A stretch of 28,079 nt of DNA, taken from Coemansia sp. RSA 1804 (Eukaryota; Kickxellomycota; Kickxellomycetes; Kickxellales; Kickxellaceae). The DNA lies in contig JANBTH010000189.1 in assembly GCA_027578815.1 (NCBI GenBank), forward strand, positions 1 to 28,079. The letters run 5' to 3'. The notes beneath the pieces are model-generated. The model was given only the letters and a program-made list of their open reading frames with translations, had not been told where the DNA came from and ran no database searches. A program made the position numbers and the translations under genes. Below are positions 1 to 10,200 of this stretch, one piece after another (position 1 is the stretch's first letter; each line of letters starts with the position of its first letter).

Positions 1-869
1 TTTGTAGATTGCTGCTGCCTTCCTCTTCTAGATACGATTCCGTCTCGCGATGCTCCTTTTCCCGTAAGATGGTTCAAAAAGCTATCAAAGCAACACTCAC
101 AAGTTAGATCCCTGCTGGATGATAAAAAAAGTATATGCGAAGGAGAGAAAAGAACGAGCCTTTACTACAATTCCCTGATAAAGCACGCTTTTGTTGCATC
201 CGCTTTTTTATTCTAGCTTTTTACCCTCGAAAAGCACCAAAGCACCCACGAGTCGGCTCGATGCCCCAATAGTGGCTCGGTTTAGATTAACTTCCAATCC
301 CAATATCAGATAATTTTAAAACATGTGCTGCATCCTCACGTTTCCTCGCCTTTGGATGGCAGTGAAGGAAGCATGTCAAGCACAGCATCGCTCATTTTAA
401 TCAAATATCCGATGGTGCTGTTTTTTTTTTCAAACAAACCGTAGCCTTGTATTTGTACCAGCTCACTAATAGTCCAATATCAGCCAGCTCCGTCTTTTAA
501 AACGCCTCTTTTGTGCCAGCCCAGAGTCTGAGGTAATAATGTACTCATAATGTTTTTGGCGACCAGCTATCATGCCATAGTCTGTGGTCTGTTGAGAGAT
601 AGCTTATAGGTATCTTCACTGTACCTTGAAAATCTAAAAGGTTACATGCCATTACTTTTTTTAATCAGATCACCTGGCCCTGGTGGTTTGGAATAATGGC
701 CATACATAAAGCACAGCATGTTCTAAATAGAAGCATCCTATTCGTTCGGATTTTGCAAAATCTTTAGAACAAAAAAGGCGACATTGCCAAGACATCTAGA
801 AGCGCGCTTGCAGGTCTTGGCATTCCAAGTTTAATGTTTTACAATTTACAATGAAGCCGACTCCAACAA
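1..869. other. Intergenic or gene-edge region, no supported gene
   Basis: No reading frame of useful length occurs on either strand. The stretch is AT-rich with homopolymer runs, including a T tract near 420-431. It lies downstream of the 3' end of the minus-strand phosphatase. A short open stretch on the minus strand at the extreme left edge (about 1-66) could be part of a gene running out of the window, but there is too little to support a call. Confidence 0.5.
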
Positions 870-2201
870 TCAGCGCTGTAACTTGAATTGATCGACAGTC
901 GTTCCAAAAACATCGTATGCCGACCACCGCAATTCTCTGTCGTCGATTTCAAGTGAAACAAAGTGAAAGTCAGTGAATGTTACATTGTACATTTTCCAAT
1001 CCTCCACGCGCTTGTAATCGATGGTGCCACCCGCCCCACCCACAATTCCATATGTAATAGACCCATCGTCTTCTGAGGATGTACCGCGGCGGATAGTCGA
1101 CCGCTGGTAGTTGTGCTGGTGGCCAGAAATGACCAGATCCACGCCATACTCGCGGAACAGAGGATCATACTCCAATCGAACATGTTCGCCCCAGTGCTTT
1201 TCATTTTTGTGCTCCCAGGTATATGGATCCCAAAACTCAACATATGGCGGAATGTGCACTGCGACAATACGGAAACGGGCATTCCGAAAGGACTCTGACT
1301 GCAGCTCGCGAGCTAGGAATTCGCTTTGCTCTTTTGACGGGCACTCAGCGTCAAGGATAATCACACGCGCTCCACCCAAAGAGACGCTGTGATAGAACCT
1401 GTGATAGTCGCCATCAACAACTTTTTTGGATCCAAGACCACCTGTGTCGTAGATTCCATGGTACATGTCCATGTAATAGTTGTTGTTGTTAGGACCACGT
1501 CTTTTGTCGTGATCGTGGTTCCCAGGAACAAACACAAGCGGAGAGCTGTGGTGGTAGCCACCAACATCCTCCATTGGAGAAAAAAACTGCGTCTGCCAAT
1601 CGCTAAGCTTTGCAGCCGACTGCACAGCATCGCCGACATGGATTATAGAGTCTGGCGTGCCTCCTTGCTTGTCATACAGCTTTTTGACAGCAGAAAGCAC
1701 AGTTCTAAAGCTGGTCGGTCCGTTCTGGTTGTCTGATATGACCAAAGCCCGCAAAGTTTGTTCCTGGTGGGGCCTTTTTATCATGTATTGATTTGTCGGG
1801 AATCGATGGCCGCTCACCCTGTAATGAATGCGAGTAGAATCAACTGCTGGTCCAAACACAACAGTGTAGCGGTGATGGTTGCTGTCAATCTTATGGTAAC
1901 ATGGCTCGACAGTATGAGAAGAGGCATATGTGCCATTTCTCTTGTCTGTCCACCACTCGAACAGCGGCGCGCTCAAAACGCACGTTGTCTCCCAAACAAC
2001 GTAGTAGCGGCCATCTGCGTGGTTGAAGACCATTGGGAGCTTTCTATAAGCACATGGGTACATATTTTTACGACCAAGCCAGTCAACGATGGCCGAGCGC
2101 GCTGCTAGAGCTTGTGCGTTGTAGAACATCAAATATACAGCCAATATGACCGACACCTGGATGGCAACAAGCAAAAGAATACGCCTCACAAAAAGCTTCA
2201 T
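870..2201 (-). CDS. Membrane-anchored purple-acid-phosphatase-like metallophosphatase
   Basis: This gene encodes a calcineurin-like metallophosphoesterase of the purple acid phosphatase type, predicted to hydrolyse phosphate esters on the lumenal or outer side of a membrane. Counting from the chosen Met, the protein has 443 residues. An N-terminal signal anchor (about residues 8-26) follows basic residues, and the metal-site blocks are in order: ISDNQ (D157), HVGDAVQ (D191), PGNHDHD (N228, H229), AVHIPP (H316) and SGHQHNYQR (H361, H363). The GHxHxYxR ending is typical of purple acid phosphatases. The usual GDxxY block reads GDAVQ, so the metal-binding tyrosine is replaced by Gln194. The frame stays open upstream to an ATG at 2333, which would add 44 Ser/Phe-rich residues. 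I prefer the ATG at 2201 because it places the basic-plus-hydrophobic anchor at the N terminus. Potential N-glycosylation sites such as NGT (89-91) fit a secretory location. No intron is needed. Confidence 0.85.
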   Translation of the reverse strand: MKLFVRRILLLVAIQVSVILAVYLMFYNAQALAARSAIVDWLGRKNMYPCAYRKLPMVFNHADGRYYVVWETTCVLSAPLFEWWTDKRNGTYASSHTVEPCYHKIDSNHHRYTVVFGPAVDSTRIHYRVSGHRFPTNQYMIKRPHQEQTLRALVISDNQNGPTSFRTVLSAVKKLYDKQGGTPDSIIHVGDAVQSAAKLSDWQTQFFSPMEDVGGYHHSSPLVFVPGNHDHDKRRGPNNNNYYMDMYHGIYDTGGLGSKKVVDGDYHRFYHSVSLGGARVIILDAECPSKEQSEFLARELQSESFRNARFRIVAVHIPPYVEFWDPYTWEHKNEKHWGEHVRLEYDPLFREYGVDLVISGHQHNYQRSTIRRGTSSEDDGSITYGIVGGAGGTIDYKRVEDWKMYNVTFTDFHFVSLEIDDRELRWSAYDVFGTTVDQFKLQR

Positions 2202-3296
2202 TTTCAGGCGATGTCCTGATGGTGTGTAGAGACTCGAAACAGATGAAAAAGATGCGTGAACAGGAAAGAAGGCTGAAAAAAGAGAAGAGAAGAAAGCAGA
2301 AGAACTTTGAGGACAAGATACCGTTCTTTTCATTGTGCGGAATATAGAACAATGGCTTTGGAAAATTGTAATATTTTAGAGAACACCATCATGAAGCGTT
2401 GATGTTGCTAATTGTAAAACATGCTGGGAAAAAAAGTAGCATTCGAGCAGTAGCAGAACTGTCAACAACCCTCTTGCCTTGCTAGGATTATATGCATTCT
2501 TTTTGGGTAGCCTTTGGCAACAGGAGGAACAATATAAAATACAAGTTTATTGATATTTATAAAATAAATCTTGGCATACCATGTCCCCTGTTTTTGTGCC
2601 GTATAATGGCAGCAAATTATTTCAGCAGGTGCGCATGCAGATAACATTCAACAAGGTTGTGTTATTAAGCTGAATGACAGAGCGCAGTGCGCTTGCGTTG
2701 TGTACGTTGTGAGATACAGGGCATTTGAGCGGATCGGCTGGTTGTTGGTTTCGCATCGCAAAAGACAGAACATGGAAAAAAGAGGCACAGAAAAGAGTCG
2801 CATCCTTGGAACCTAGCTTATAATATAAACAAAAATACACCAACTACACCAGTACATATTCAACTCTTGTTTTTTTTGCTGTTGAGATACTTTGTATTTC
2901 CATACAACAACACAGCACTTTTTGATTTTATACACACAGATCACCGTTAAATCTATGTGCATGCAACTCCGAGCAAATGAAGGTCCTCCGTAATTAATTT
3001 CCTATTCACGTGCTTTGGAAAAAAGCGGGATGAGAATCTCCACCCACAACAAAATCCTATGAGGCAGCATTCGTTATTTCACTGCTTTTGCTGCTTTTGC
3101 TGGCTCTCGCGTTCGCAATGAAATTTGCTTTTTCTATTTCTGTACTTTAAACCAATATCCCAGCTAATTATATTACCTTTTTAACACAGCACCTTTACGC
3201 GCAGTTTATTCTCAATACCACTCTATGTGCGTAAGCAACTCTGGCGTATACATCATATTTTGGCTCGAATATCACAACCTCATATAATCACCACTC
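2202..3296. other. Divergent intergenic region with dispersed repeat
   Basis: This region separates the minus-strand phosphatase from the plus-strand gene at 3297 and should hold both promoters. It contains copy 1 of a dispersed repeat (about 2719-3003) and a CACGTG E-box-type palindrome at 3007-3012, about 285 bases upstream of the plus-strand start. No convincing coding exon is seen, apart from the possible extended phosphatase N terminus at 2202-2333. Confidence 0.5.
2719..3003 (+). repeat. Dispersed repeat, copy 1
   Basis: This segment aligns in the same orientation with about 24769-25053, both by order and by local matches. Shared blocks include TGGTTGTTGGTTT, AAAAGACAG-ACATGGAA, CTGTTGAGATACT, TTTCCAT-CAACAACAC, ACACA-AGATCACC and AAGG-CCTC...ATTAAT. 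By eye identity is roughly two thirds, with small indels. Neither copy has a long reading frame or obvious terminal inverted repeats. It may be a degenerate short mobile element such as a SINE, MITE or solo LTR fragment, but the class is unknown. The boundaries are approximate. Confidence 0.7.
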
Positions 3297-4304
3297 ATGG
3301 ACGAAAAAACGCAAGCGCAGAATTCATCTCAGAATGAAGACGCTTATAAATATAATGCTGACAGCAGTAAGGGCAAAGGCAAAGATAGAAGCGAAGAAAT
3401 GCTAGATAGCACCACGCTCTCATCTCGAAAGCAAACACATGGCGCTTTACACAATATAGCATCTTCTGCATCGCGTCTTGCGCGTAGTGTGGCCAACAAT
3501 CGTGGAGACAGTAGTAGTGCTACTGCCGATCTTAGTGCGCTTTCGGAAGCAAAAACAGGACAGACAGAGGGTAACCTCCCGATGGCACAGACCTTGTTTG
3601 CGGAAAGCAGCTACTACAGAGAACACAGCACAGCAGATCCGGTGCCCTTGGCCGAGTCAAGCGGGTCGGCGGCGGCCTTTAGGTTGGCAGCTCGCTCACA
3701 GACTAGCAATCCACTAGAAAGGACCAATAACCGCAACATACACTTGCAAAACACAGAAAACACACTCTCCGATACACATTTTGCTGGCAAAAAGCCTCAG
3801 TCGCACCAGGTGAAGCTAGCCGAAGACCTAGACGGCCACGGTGTTGTCGAGTTTCTTTCGCAAAATATGCCCACCAGCATGAGCACTGGCGGAATCAGCG
3901 CGCTTACAACCAGAGATTCTGGGGGGATTGCACATGGTCACGGCACGCAACAGTCGGGATGGCCAAACCTAGTAGACCCCGTAGCCTACTTGCAGGAAAC
4001 AACCTATGCAGCCGATATGGAGGCGTTTGATCATCAGGTTCCTCGTTCTGGGAAAGGAGAAGAAGCCTCTAGGGCCAATATCCTCTCAGCATCACCCTCA
4101 GGGCTGGCAAAGGCGTGGGACGAGCATAGTGCTTCTATATTAGAAGAGTGGGAGCTTAACGAGGCATGGGATCGTGCCTGGATGGACACAACATGGAGCT
4201 CGGCGCAAGGCAAGGAGAAGCCTAATAGCAAAAGTGAGCCAGCCTCCAATCCAACATTGCCTTCAAACAGAAATCTGGGCTATCTTCTTAAGCCACGCAT
4301 ATAG
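3297..4304 (+). CDS. Unrecognised disordered protein with C-terminal Trp-rich segment
   Basis: This single-exon frame encodes 335 residues whose family I do not recognise. The first half is Ser/Thr/Asn/Gln-rich and low in hydrophobics, so probably disordered. Three segments look more ordered. The first is a short GALHNIASSASRLARSV helix near residues 50-66. The second is DGHGVVEFLSQN near 179-190, followed by GWPNLVDPVAYLQETTY near 221-237. The third is a C-terminal acidic, Trp-rich stretch with AWDEHSAS and NEAWDRAWMDTTW near 274-303. Spaced Trp plus acidic motifs in a disordered protein recall the WxxxF/Y elements of peroxisomal import co-receptors (Pex5/Pex20), but that is a weak analogy and no TPR domain is present. 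The start is the first ATG of the frame, and the gene is convergent with the myosin light chain gene. Codon use and length support a real gene. Confidence 0.65.
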   Translation: MDEKTQAQNSSQNEDAYKYNADSSKGKGKDRSEEMLDSTTLSSRKQTHGALHNIASSASRLARSVANNRGDSSSATADLSALSEAKTGQTEGNLPMAQTLFAESSYYREHSTADPVPLAESSGSAAAFRLAARSQTSNPLERTNNRNIHLQNTENTLSDTHFAGKKPQSHQVKLAEDLDGHGVVEFLSQNMPTSMSTGGISALTTRDSGGIAHGHGTQQSGWPNLVDPVAYLQETTYAADMEAFDHQVPRSGKGEEASRANILSASPSGLAKAWDEHSASILEEWELNEAWDRAWMDTTWSSAQGKEKPNSKSEPASNPTLPSNRNLGYLLKPRI

Positions 4305-4518
4305 ACTATCTTCCAGCGATGTTTGCGGATCTGGTTTAGTGAGTAAATAGTAACAGATGTGTCCACACTATTCTATCGAATTGACTATGGATAATTGTGA
4401 ACTGCAATTGAAAGCAATAGGTGAAAAAAAAACGTCTTGGGCATTGGAAATTAAGAGACAAACCCGCTCTCAAAAATGGAATAGTGCTACTGAACAAAGA
4501 TCCGGCCTTCGCTCCTGT

Positions 4519-5206
4519 CTAGGCGCTGATTAGGGTTCGGACAAGCTCTTCGTAGTTGATGTTACCATGTTTGTCCATAGGCACTCCCTTTAGAAGCTCG
4601 TCCACCTCCCCGTCGGAAAGAGGCTCGCCAAGGCTTGTTAGAACATATCTGAGCTCACCGGCAGAGATATAGCCAAGCGCATCGCGGTCAAAAACCTGGA
4701 AAGCTTGCACAAACTCGTTAAACGAGTCTTCCGAGTTGGCAGAGCTGAAGCCCCCAGGGCGCATGACAATCTTAATAAACTCGTCAAAGACGATTCCTTC
4801 GGCATCGTCAGCCTTGGGCGAGTCTCCAGTCAGCTCCTGGACCTCCGCTTCAGTTGGATTCTGGCCAAGCGCACGCAGAAGAGTGCCGAGTGATGAGCGT
4901 TGGATCTTACCCTCGCCAGTACGGTCAAAAAGACCAAATGCCTCACGGAACTCGTTAAGCTGCTCTGGGGTTGGTGTCTACATTGAGTTTGGTCAAGAAT
5001 GAGGATTACAAGGGCTCAGTATGTATAGTTCTCAGTCTCTTTGAATTTACCGGCAAATCAAGCGCAAGCACTGACGTTTTTCAATGCTGGAAAGTAAGAT
5101 GGAGAAAGAGTAAAGGCCACCTTTCACCACATCACAATCAGCCGACAAGGCACTTTTCTTAGCTGAGTCTTCCTTTGTCAAATTAGCAACTTACCTCAGT
5201 AGCCAT
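4519..5206 (-). CDS. MLC1: Essential myosin light chain (Cdc4/Mlc1 type)
   Basis: This gene encodes a calmodulin-fold light chain that binds IQ motifs of myosin heavy chains and acts at the contractile ring in cytokinesis. The joined protein has 156 residues. Exon 1 (5206-5195) encodes only MATE, followed by a GTAAGT donor. Exon 2 (4977-4519) follows a TAG acceptor and starts TPTPEQLNEFREAFGLFD. The 217-base intron is phase 0. Two EF-hand pairs are visible. The segments LLRALGQNPT and GELRYVLTSLGE, followed by DELLKGVP, match the Cdc4/Mlc1 light chain better than calmodulin. The Ca-binding loops are degenerate; for example, the loop DRDALGYISAGE has Leu at the fifth position. This suggests little calcium binding, as expected for an essential light chain. 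It is convergent with the gene at 3297. Confidence 0.88.
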
Positions 5207-5883
5207 GCCTAGTAAATGACTTATAATAATAATAATGAAAAAGGGAATCTTCGAAATATAAATAACGACCTTTAAGGAGTTTGCTGTTCAGTTTAGTTTA
5301 CAAATGATAATTCAATAAAGCAAAAAAAACATTTGCTAAGAAATAAGAAACAACATAACAGCCCTCAAAAGTGCACTGCATGTCATTTTTCTTTTTGCCT
5401 CCACAAAAGAAGTTTGTTTACGTTTCGCAAGGCATTATCACGTGCTTGGGTATACTGATCTGATTGGTATTGTGATAATGTAAAGAATTACGGACGGATC
5501 CAAGTAGACAAAGAAAGGTTCACATGTCCTGAAAGTATGTATGCGTTATGAATAAAAATGTAAACATGTAAAAAAACTGCGTTGCCATGAAAAAGTTGCC
5601 ACAATTTGAATGTGATGAATATAACGCAGTGGCATGTATACCCAAATGCACACGATTATCGTCTTTTCTACTTCATACCAGGCAGCGTTCCATTTAACAT
5701 CGCACACACGAGATATGACCATCACAGACCCCTATTCTCTACTGTGCGTGGGTATGTCTTTTATTTGCGGTATGAAATATATAAAACAAGCGGATATGTA
5801 GCTGTAGCCGTATCCATTCATGCTCTTCATTCTCTTGTCGAAGAGAAACATGAATCTACAACGCTCTCAAAAGTTTGCAGTGT

Positions 5884-5909
5884 TGTCTGTCTGTCTGTCT
5901 ATCTGTCTG
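5884..5909 (+). repeat. TGTC tetranucleotide microsatellite
   Basis: About six imperfect tandem units of TGTC/TATC occur in intergenic DNA. It is a simple repeat with no inferred function. Confidence 0.8.
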
Positions 5910-6223
5910 GCATTTTTGCGACAATATAATCTATCGTTGTCTTTCCAAGAACCAAATTACTACAACGTCTTCTCTCAAGCTGTGCCAAAAAAACAAGTAA
6001 TTTCTGGCGAGCTTGCAAATGATGGCCTGCAGAGGAGGTGAATGAGGGCTGCAGAGATTGCCTAACCGCGTATTTGATGCATGCCGATTTCCACCACCAT
6101 CCAATTATATGATTGGCCCAGCTTCCTTTGTTGTTCTTTGCTCGTTCCTCGCATTTTCACCAAGCTCCCCCAAAAAATGGAAAGGAAGGACAATGGAATC
6201 TTTTGGAAAACAAACCCACTGAA

Positions 6224-6230
6224 TATAAAA
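6224..6230 (+). promoter_or_regulatory. TATA-like element of the X325 gene
   Basis: TATAAAA lies about 145 bases upstream of the ATG at 6375 and is followed by a pyrimidine-rich CT tract (about 6250-6282). TATA plus a CT-rich leader is common at well-expressed fungal genes. This is a positional inference; the transcription start is unknown. Confidence 0.4.
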
Positions 6231-6374
6231 AGCGAGGAAAATGTTCGACAGTCGTTCTTTCCTTCTTCCTCTTCTCTCCAACCACATTCGTCGTTTCTCT
6301 ATTTCTACAACCACCTTTCCAAGGCTGCCAGCAGATATCTCCTATAGCTATCACTATCTACTCGAGCGAAAAAC

Positions 6375-7031
6375 ATGGTCAAGCTTTTCTCCGGACTTTT
6401 GCTGGCTGTCTCCTTGGCCCAAGGCGTCTTTGCACACATGAGTGTCGTAAGCCCTCCTCCTCGCTCCGGCATTATTGCTGACGAGCTCGAGAAGCCCTGC
6501 GGCGGAGCCAACTCGCTTACCAAGAACGTCACTACTGTTTCCGACTCTGAGCCACTGAACTTTGTTTTGGCGCCTGGCCATGGCTCAGGAAACATTATTC
6601 TCAGCTACTTTACCGATATCACGGTTACTGAAAACTCGGTCGCGGTTTTCATGGATTCGACTGACGTGCCCAAGGCAGGAAAGTATGAAATTCCAGTGAC
6701 GTTCGACAAGTATGGTCTCAAAAATGGCCAAGACATTGTCGTGCAAGCAATTTACAACGGAACTGACAGCGGAGAGACTGAAGAGTATTACGTTTGCTTT
6801 GACATTAAGCTATCTGCAGATGCCAGCGCCTCTGCCGACGATTCAAGCAACGGAACCGATACTGCGTCGGACAGTGAGACTGGCGGTGACAACGGACTTG
6901 ACAGCTCGAGCCACTCTGACAACACGGTGACCTCGTCAGCCGCCTCCTTGCACCCTCAACCCGGCCTCTCAATGACCAAGCTGGCACTTGGCACGGCACT
7001 TGGCCTCATTGCTGCCGCCGGATTCTTCTAA
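6375..7031 (+). CDS. X325/Bim1-like GPI-anchored copper protein
   Basis: This gene encodes a 218-residue secreted protein of the LPMO-like X325 (Bim1-type) family. These proteins bind copper through an N-terminal histidine brace and are linked to copper uptake or cell-wall biology rather than polysaccharide cleavage. A signal peptide (residues 1-20, ending GVFA) should be cut to expose His21 as the mature N terminus, followed by MSVVSPPPRSG. His69 in APGHGSGN is the likely second ligand, and Asp143 in YVCFDI is a candidate third. Cys42 (PCGG) and Cys141 probably form the disulfide. Sequons occur at NVT (51) and NGT (128). A Ser/Asp-rich spacer (about 150-195) leads to a C-terminal hydrophobic tail (about 201-218) typical of a GPI-anchor signal. 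The frame is uninterrupted, with a CT-rich leader just upstream. Confidence 0.85.
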   Translation: MVKLFSGLLLAVSLAQGVFAHMSVVSPPPRSGIIADELEKPCGGANSLTKNVTTVSDSEPLNFVLAPGHGSGNIILSYFTDITVTENSVAVFMDSTDVPKAGKYEIPVTFDKYGLKNGQDIVVQAIYNGTDSGETEEYYVCFDIKLSADASASADDSSNGTDTASDSETGGDNGLDSSSHSDNTVTSSAASLHPQPGLSMTKLALGTALGLIAAAGFF

Positions 7032-7244
7032 TGGAAGAGATATTAATTGATATTGAGGAATAGCGCGAGTATCGGAGATCCGTAGCTGAAATAGGTTTTT
7101 TTTTGTTATTCTAGCAACGAAAAGTTTTCCCATTCCATCAGCTTTAATGATTTTTTGCGAAGACAGCAGTTGGAACAAAAACCCCCCCTTCCCAAGGACA
7201 AAGAGGAGAAAAGTACTGAAAGGAAAAAAAAGTTAAAAAAGTGG

Positions 7245-10200
7245 CTATGCCTCAATGTTCGTTGACGAATACAGAGAAAGCGCTTTGCGGGCCTCGACAA
7301 TACGTTTTCCGACATCATACACAGTCGCACCGTGCTTTGCCGCATGTACAAGCACATCAGCAGCAAACTCAACACCAAAGTACGCCTTAATGGCGTAGCC
7401 AAGACGCTTCGACTGCTTCTCCTCCAACACATTGTCTGCAGCAATAACATCATGGATGGACTCCAGCGGCTCAACTACATCGGTCTCCACAACAACATCA
7501 TGAATGCCTATTTCGTTCATGTTGTGCTTTTCAGATTCGCGAGGTGATGAGGGAGCGATAACGTGCGAGTCAGTCACTGTAAATGTCTTGTTCACAACCA
7601 CAAGCAAGGCCTGCGACAAAACCTCTGGATCTTCAAGGTCAGCGGAACGGCTAGTGCCGGTTCGCATGCCGAGAGTGTCGGACTCGTTGGCCTGGCCGGT
7701 CCCAGCATGAGGCGACTGCAAACCGAGAGCACACTCGTCGCCCAACGCCTCCATAACATCATTCGCATCACATGCTGTAATCTCAAATGGTCTGGATTGA
7801 GCAAGAACTGCGTGGGTTCCTCCGTGGTGTAGTCGCATTTCATATGTGCCGGTTTTAAAAGGCAAGGCTACGCTGCTGAACAGCGATTCACCTTGAAGCA
7901 CTTGAATAACACCAGCGCCGCGTCTTTTCTCTTTGTTTCCTCCAGAGTTGGCCTTGAACGATACCATTTTCTGCACACGACTTGCAAATACGCTGTCACC
8001 CACAACCATCTCGGTCAAAAGATTCTCGTCAGGATGGATGTATACGTAGCAGCCCTTTGAACTCACAGTGGTGATTTGGTTTGAAAAGTTTGCCGTGACA
8101 GGATAAATGCCAATCCAATCTCTACGCGAATGACCAAAAGGTGCCTGCCAAGTGACCCTAATAGACTCGCCTAGGTAGTAAACGTTCTTATTGCCGTCAT
8201 TCTTGGCAGATGTTTCCTTCTTTCTGTCAATCCCACATGCGTTCAGGGCTCGCCCGGGCAGAAGCTTAAGACTATAGAAAGCAGGATAGTCAACCTTGGA
8301 TAGTTCAGAGGGCACTGTTTTTTCGGCAATTCGCGCGGTTGTGATCGAGATCAGATCTTTTGTTTCCAAAAGTATATCCCTGACTGGCTTTGTGGTGTTC
8401 GCAAGCAAATGAACCATAGTGGAGCTGTCCGAGGCTGTGCTATGTAGCAGACCAGATTCTGATTCAACGTGTAACGCGCTATCCAGAAACACAGATTGGC
8501 CAATCCCTTTATTGACTGCGTTCTTAACGGTACGTATAATACCCGAGTCTCTGCGCACTTGGGCTCCATATATTTTTTGCATGTGCGGCATCTCAACGTA
8601 TGCGCCAAACAAAAAGGTGCACATTTGCAAAAGCAAGGCAAGCGCAAATACGGCCTGGCTTCGAGAGATCAGTGCCAGCCCATAAAACGCTGCTTGGCCA
8701 ATAACTTTCTCTGGGTTATTCAGGTAGCGATATATGCCAGTATAGTAGAGCTTAATGTCCGTGGGTGCCAACGAGAGCATCGATGAGTCGCGCGCAAAAA
8801 AGTCGCCATAAAACCACCCAAAGTCGCCCAGAATGTCATAAACGGAACGCGAGCTCCAGACATGGAAGCCGATTAGCAAAAAGCCAAGGGTGTGGAAAAG
8901 CACTATACTTCCATAATCGGCATTTCCCCAGTGATAAGCAGCGAGAGCCACCAGGCCAAACGACGCATAGGTCATTATCATTGCGGTATTGTAGACGGCG
9001 CGCCAGCTGGAAAATGCCTCTTCGCTATTTCCACCGCGCTTGATGTACCAGCGAGTAATCAGCTGGCTTGTGCTTTGCTTCTTGAGAAGCAGACCCAGCG
9101 CAAGTGTCCTGAAAAGAATCCAACCAATGCACTGCACAATCGCATACTTTAGCACCATCTGCGTATAGCCTGTTATCCACATGAAACACACGGGCACTCC
9201 AACCGAATATGTCAGAAGCAGCACAATAAGAATGTCTGATGCCCTAAACAGATCAAAGTGCTTAAAGACAATAAGATCAGGACGCCACATGCTAGAGTGC
9301 TTCTCACGAATCGAGTTTTTGTTGCAGGGTCCAGAAGCATCCTTTGTGGCTTCATCGGTAGAGTCGGAGAGCGGTAGCGACAGACGGCGTGTGCGCGACT
9401 TCTTAATCACTTGTACGGCCAGCGGCGGACGCTCATAGGTCTTTTCAATGTGCGGGTTTTCAACAAATGACAAAAATAGGAACTGGAGCATGTGCGCGGC
9501 CAAACTGATATAGAAAACGGTGTAACTTCCTGTTATAAGCGATCCACCGTAATATCCGGCATACCCAATGGAATACATTGGATGTGGTGCCATCTCAAAG
9601 ACACCGTCAAACGTCAGTGTTTGCTCAATTAGGAAAAAGAAGTCACCCCAGTACCAAGCATAGTCTCTAACAACGCGGTGGGCATCGACCTTGACCCAAA
9701 GATTGAATGCGAGAAGTATCATGCCACCAGCTATCCTCAAAGGAGAATGCCAGGGCTCGGCATCGTTTGCTGATCCAATGTAACAGCTGCACAAGAAGAA
9801 ATAAGCCGCAAAGTCGTTAAGCAGAATGAGGTCGACTAGCTGGCGGTAGAGAAGCCACACGTTGAACTCGATAGGAACGCTCTACATGATAACGACATGG
9901 CCAGAACAAAGATACAGACCAATATTAGGTAGAAAAAAAGACCCATTGACGAAAGCTAACAACTGAGCCGCACCAAGTGTGTTTTGCCTACCTCAAACGA
10001 ATAGTCAGGTCCCATTTTGGCCTCCAGCTCGCCTCGGAGCCACACGTATATCTTTCCACCACGACCAGGATCAAGCCATCCCTTGCGCTTAAATAGAGCC
10101 ACTAGGCCATGGCGGCTGCTCTGCCAGTTGAGAATCCATCCGAGGCCGCCATTGTAGCACAGACGCCAAAAAGCAAACGAGGTCATAAGAATCATACGCT

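Larger units (their letters stand above)
5207..6374. other. Long intergenic region, promoters of MLC1 and the X325 gene
   Basis: I see no supported gene in this 1.17 kb. It holds a short TAA tandem run (5223-5236), a CACGTG palindrome (5439-5444) about 233 bases upstream of the myosin light chain start, and a TGTC tandem run (5884-5909). A TATA-like element (6224-6230) and a CT-rich tract (about 6250-6282) lie before the X325 start codon. The frames present are short, low in conserved features and unlikely to be coding. Confidence 0.5.

Noticed and set aside
1..66. Minus-strand exon at the left edge
   Set aside because: A 22-codon charged stretch is open, but there is a stop just upstream and no convincing acceptor; too short to support.
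2202..2333. N-terminal 44-residue extension of the phosphatase from the ATG at 2333
   Set aside because: The extension is Ser/Phe-rich low complexity, and the internal ATG at 2201 gives a clean signal anchor. Not excluded, but less likely.
5606..5929. 107-codon plus-strand frame upstream of the X325 gene
   Set aside because: It runs through a microsatellite and has no conserved features.
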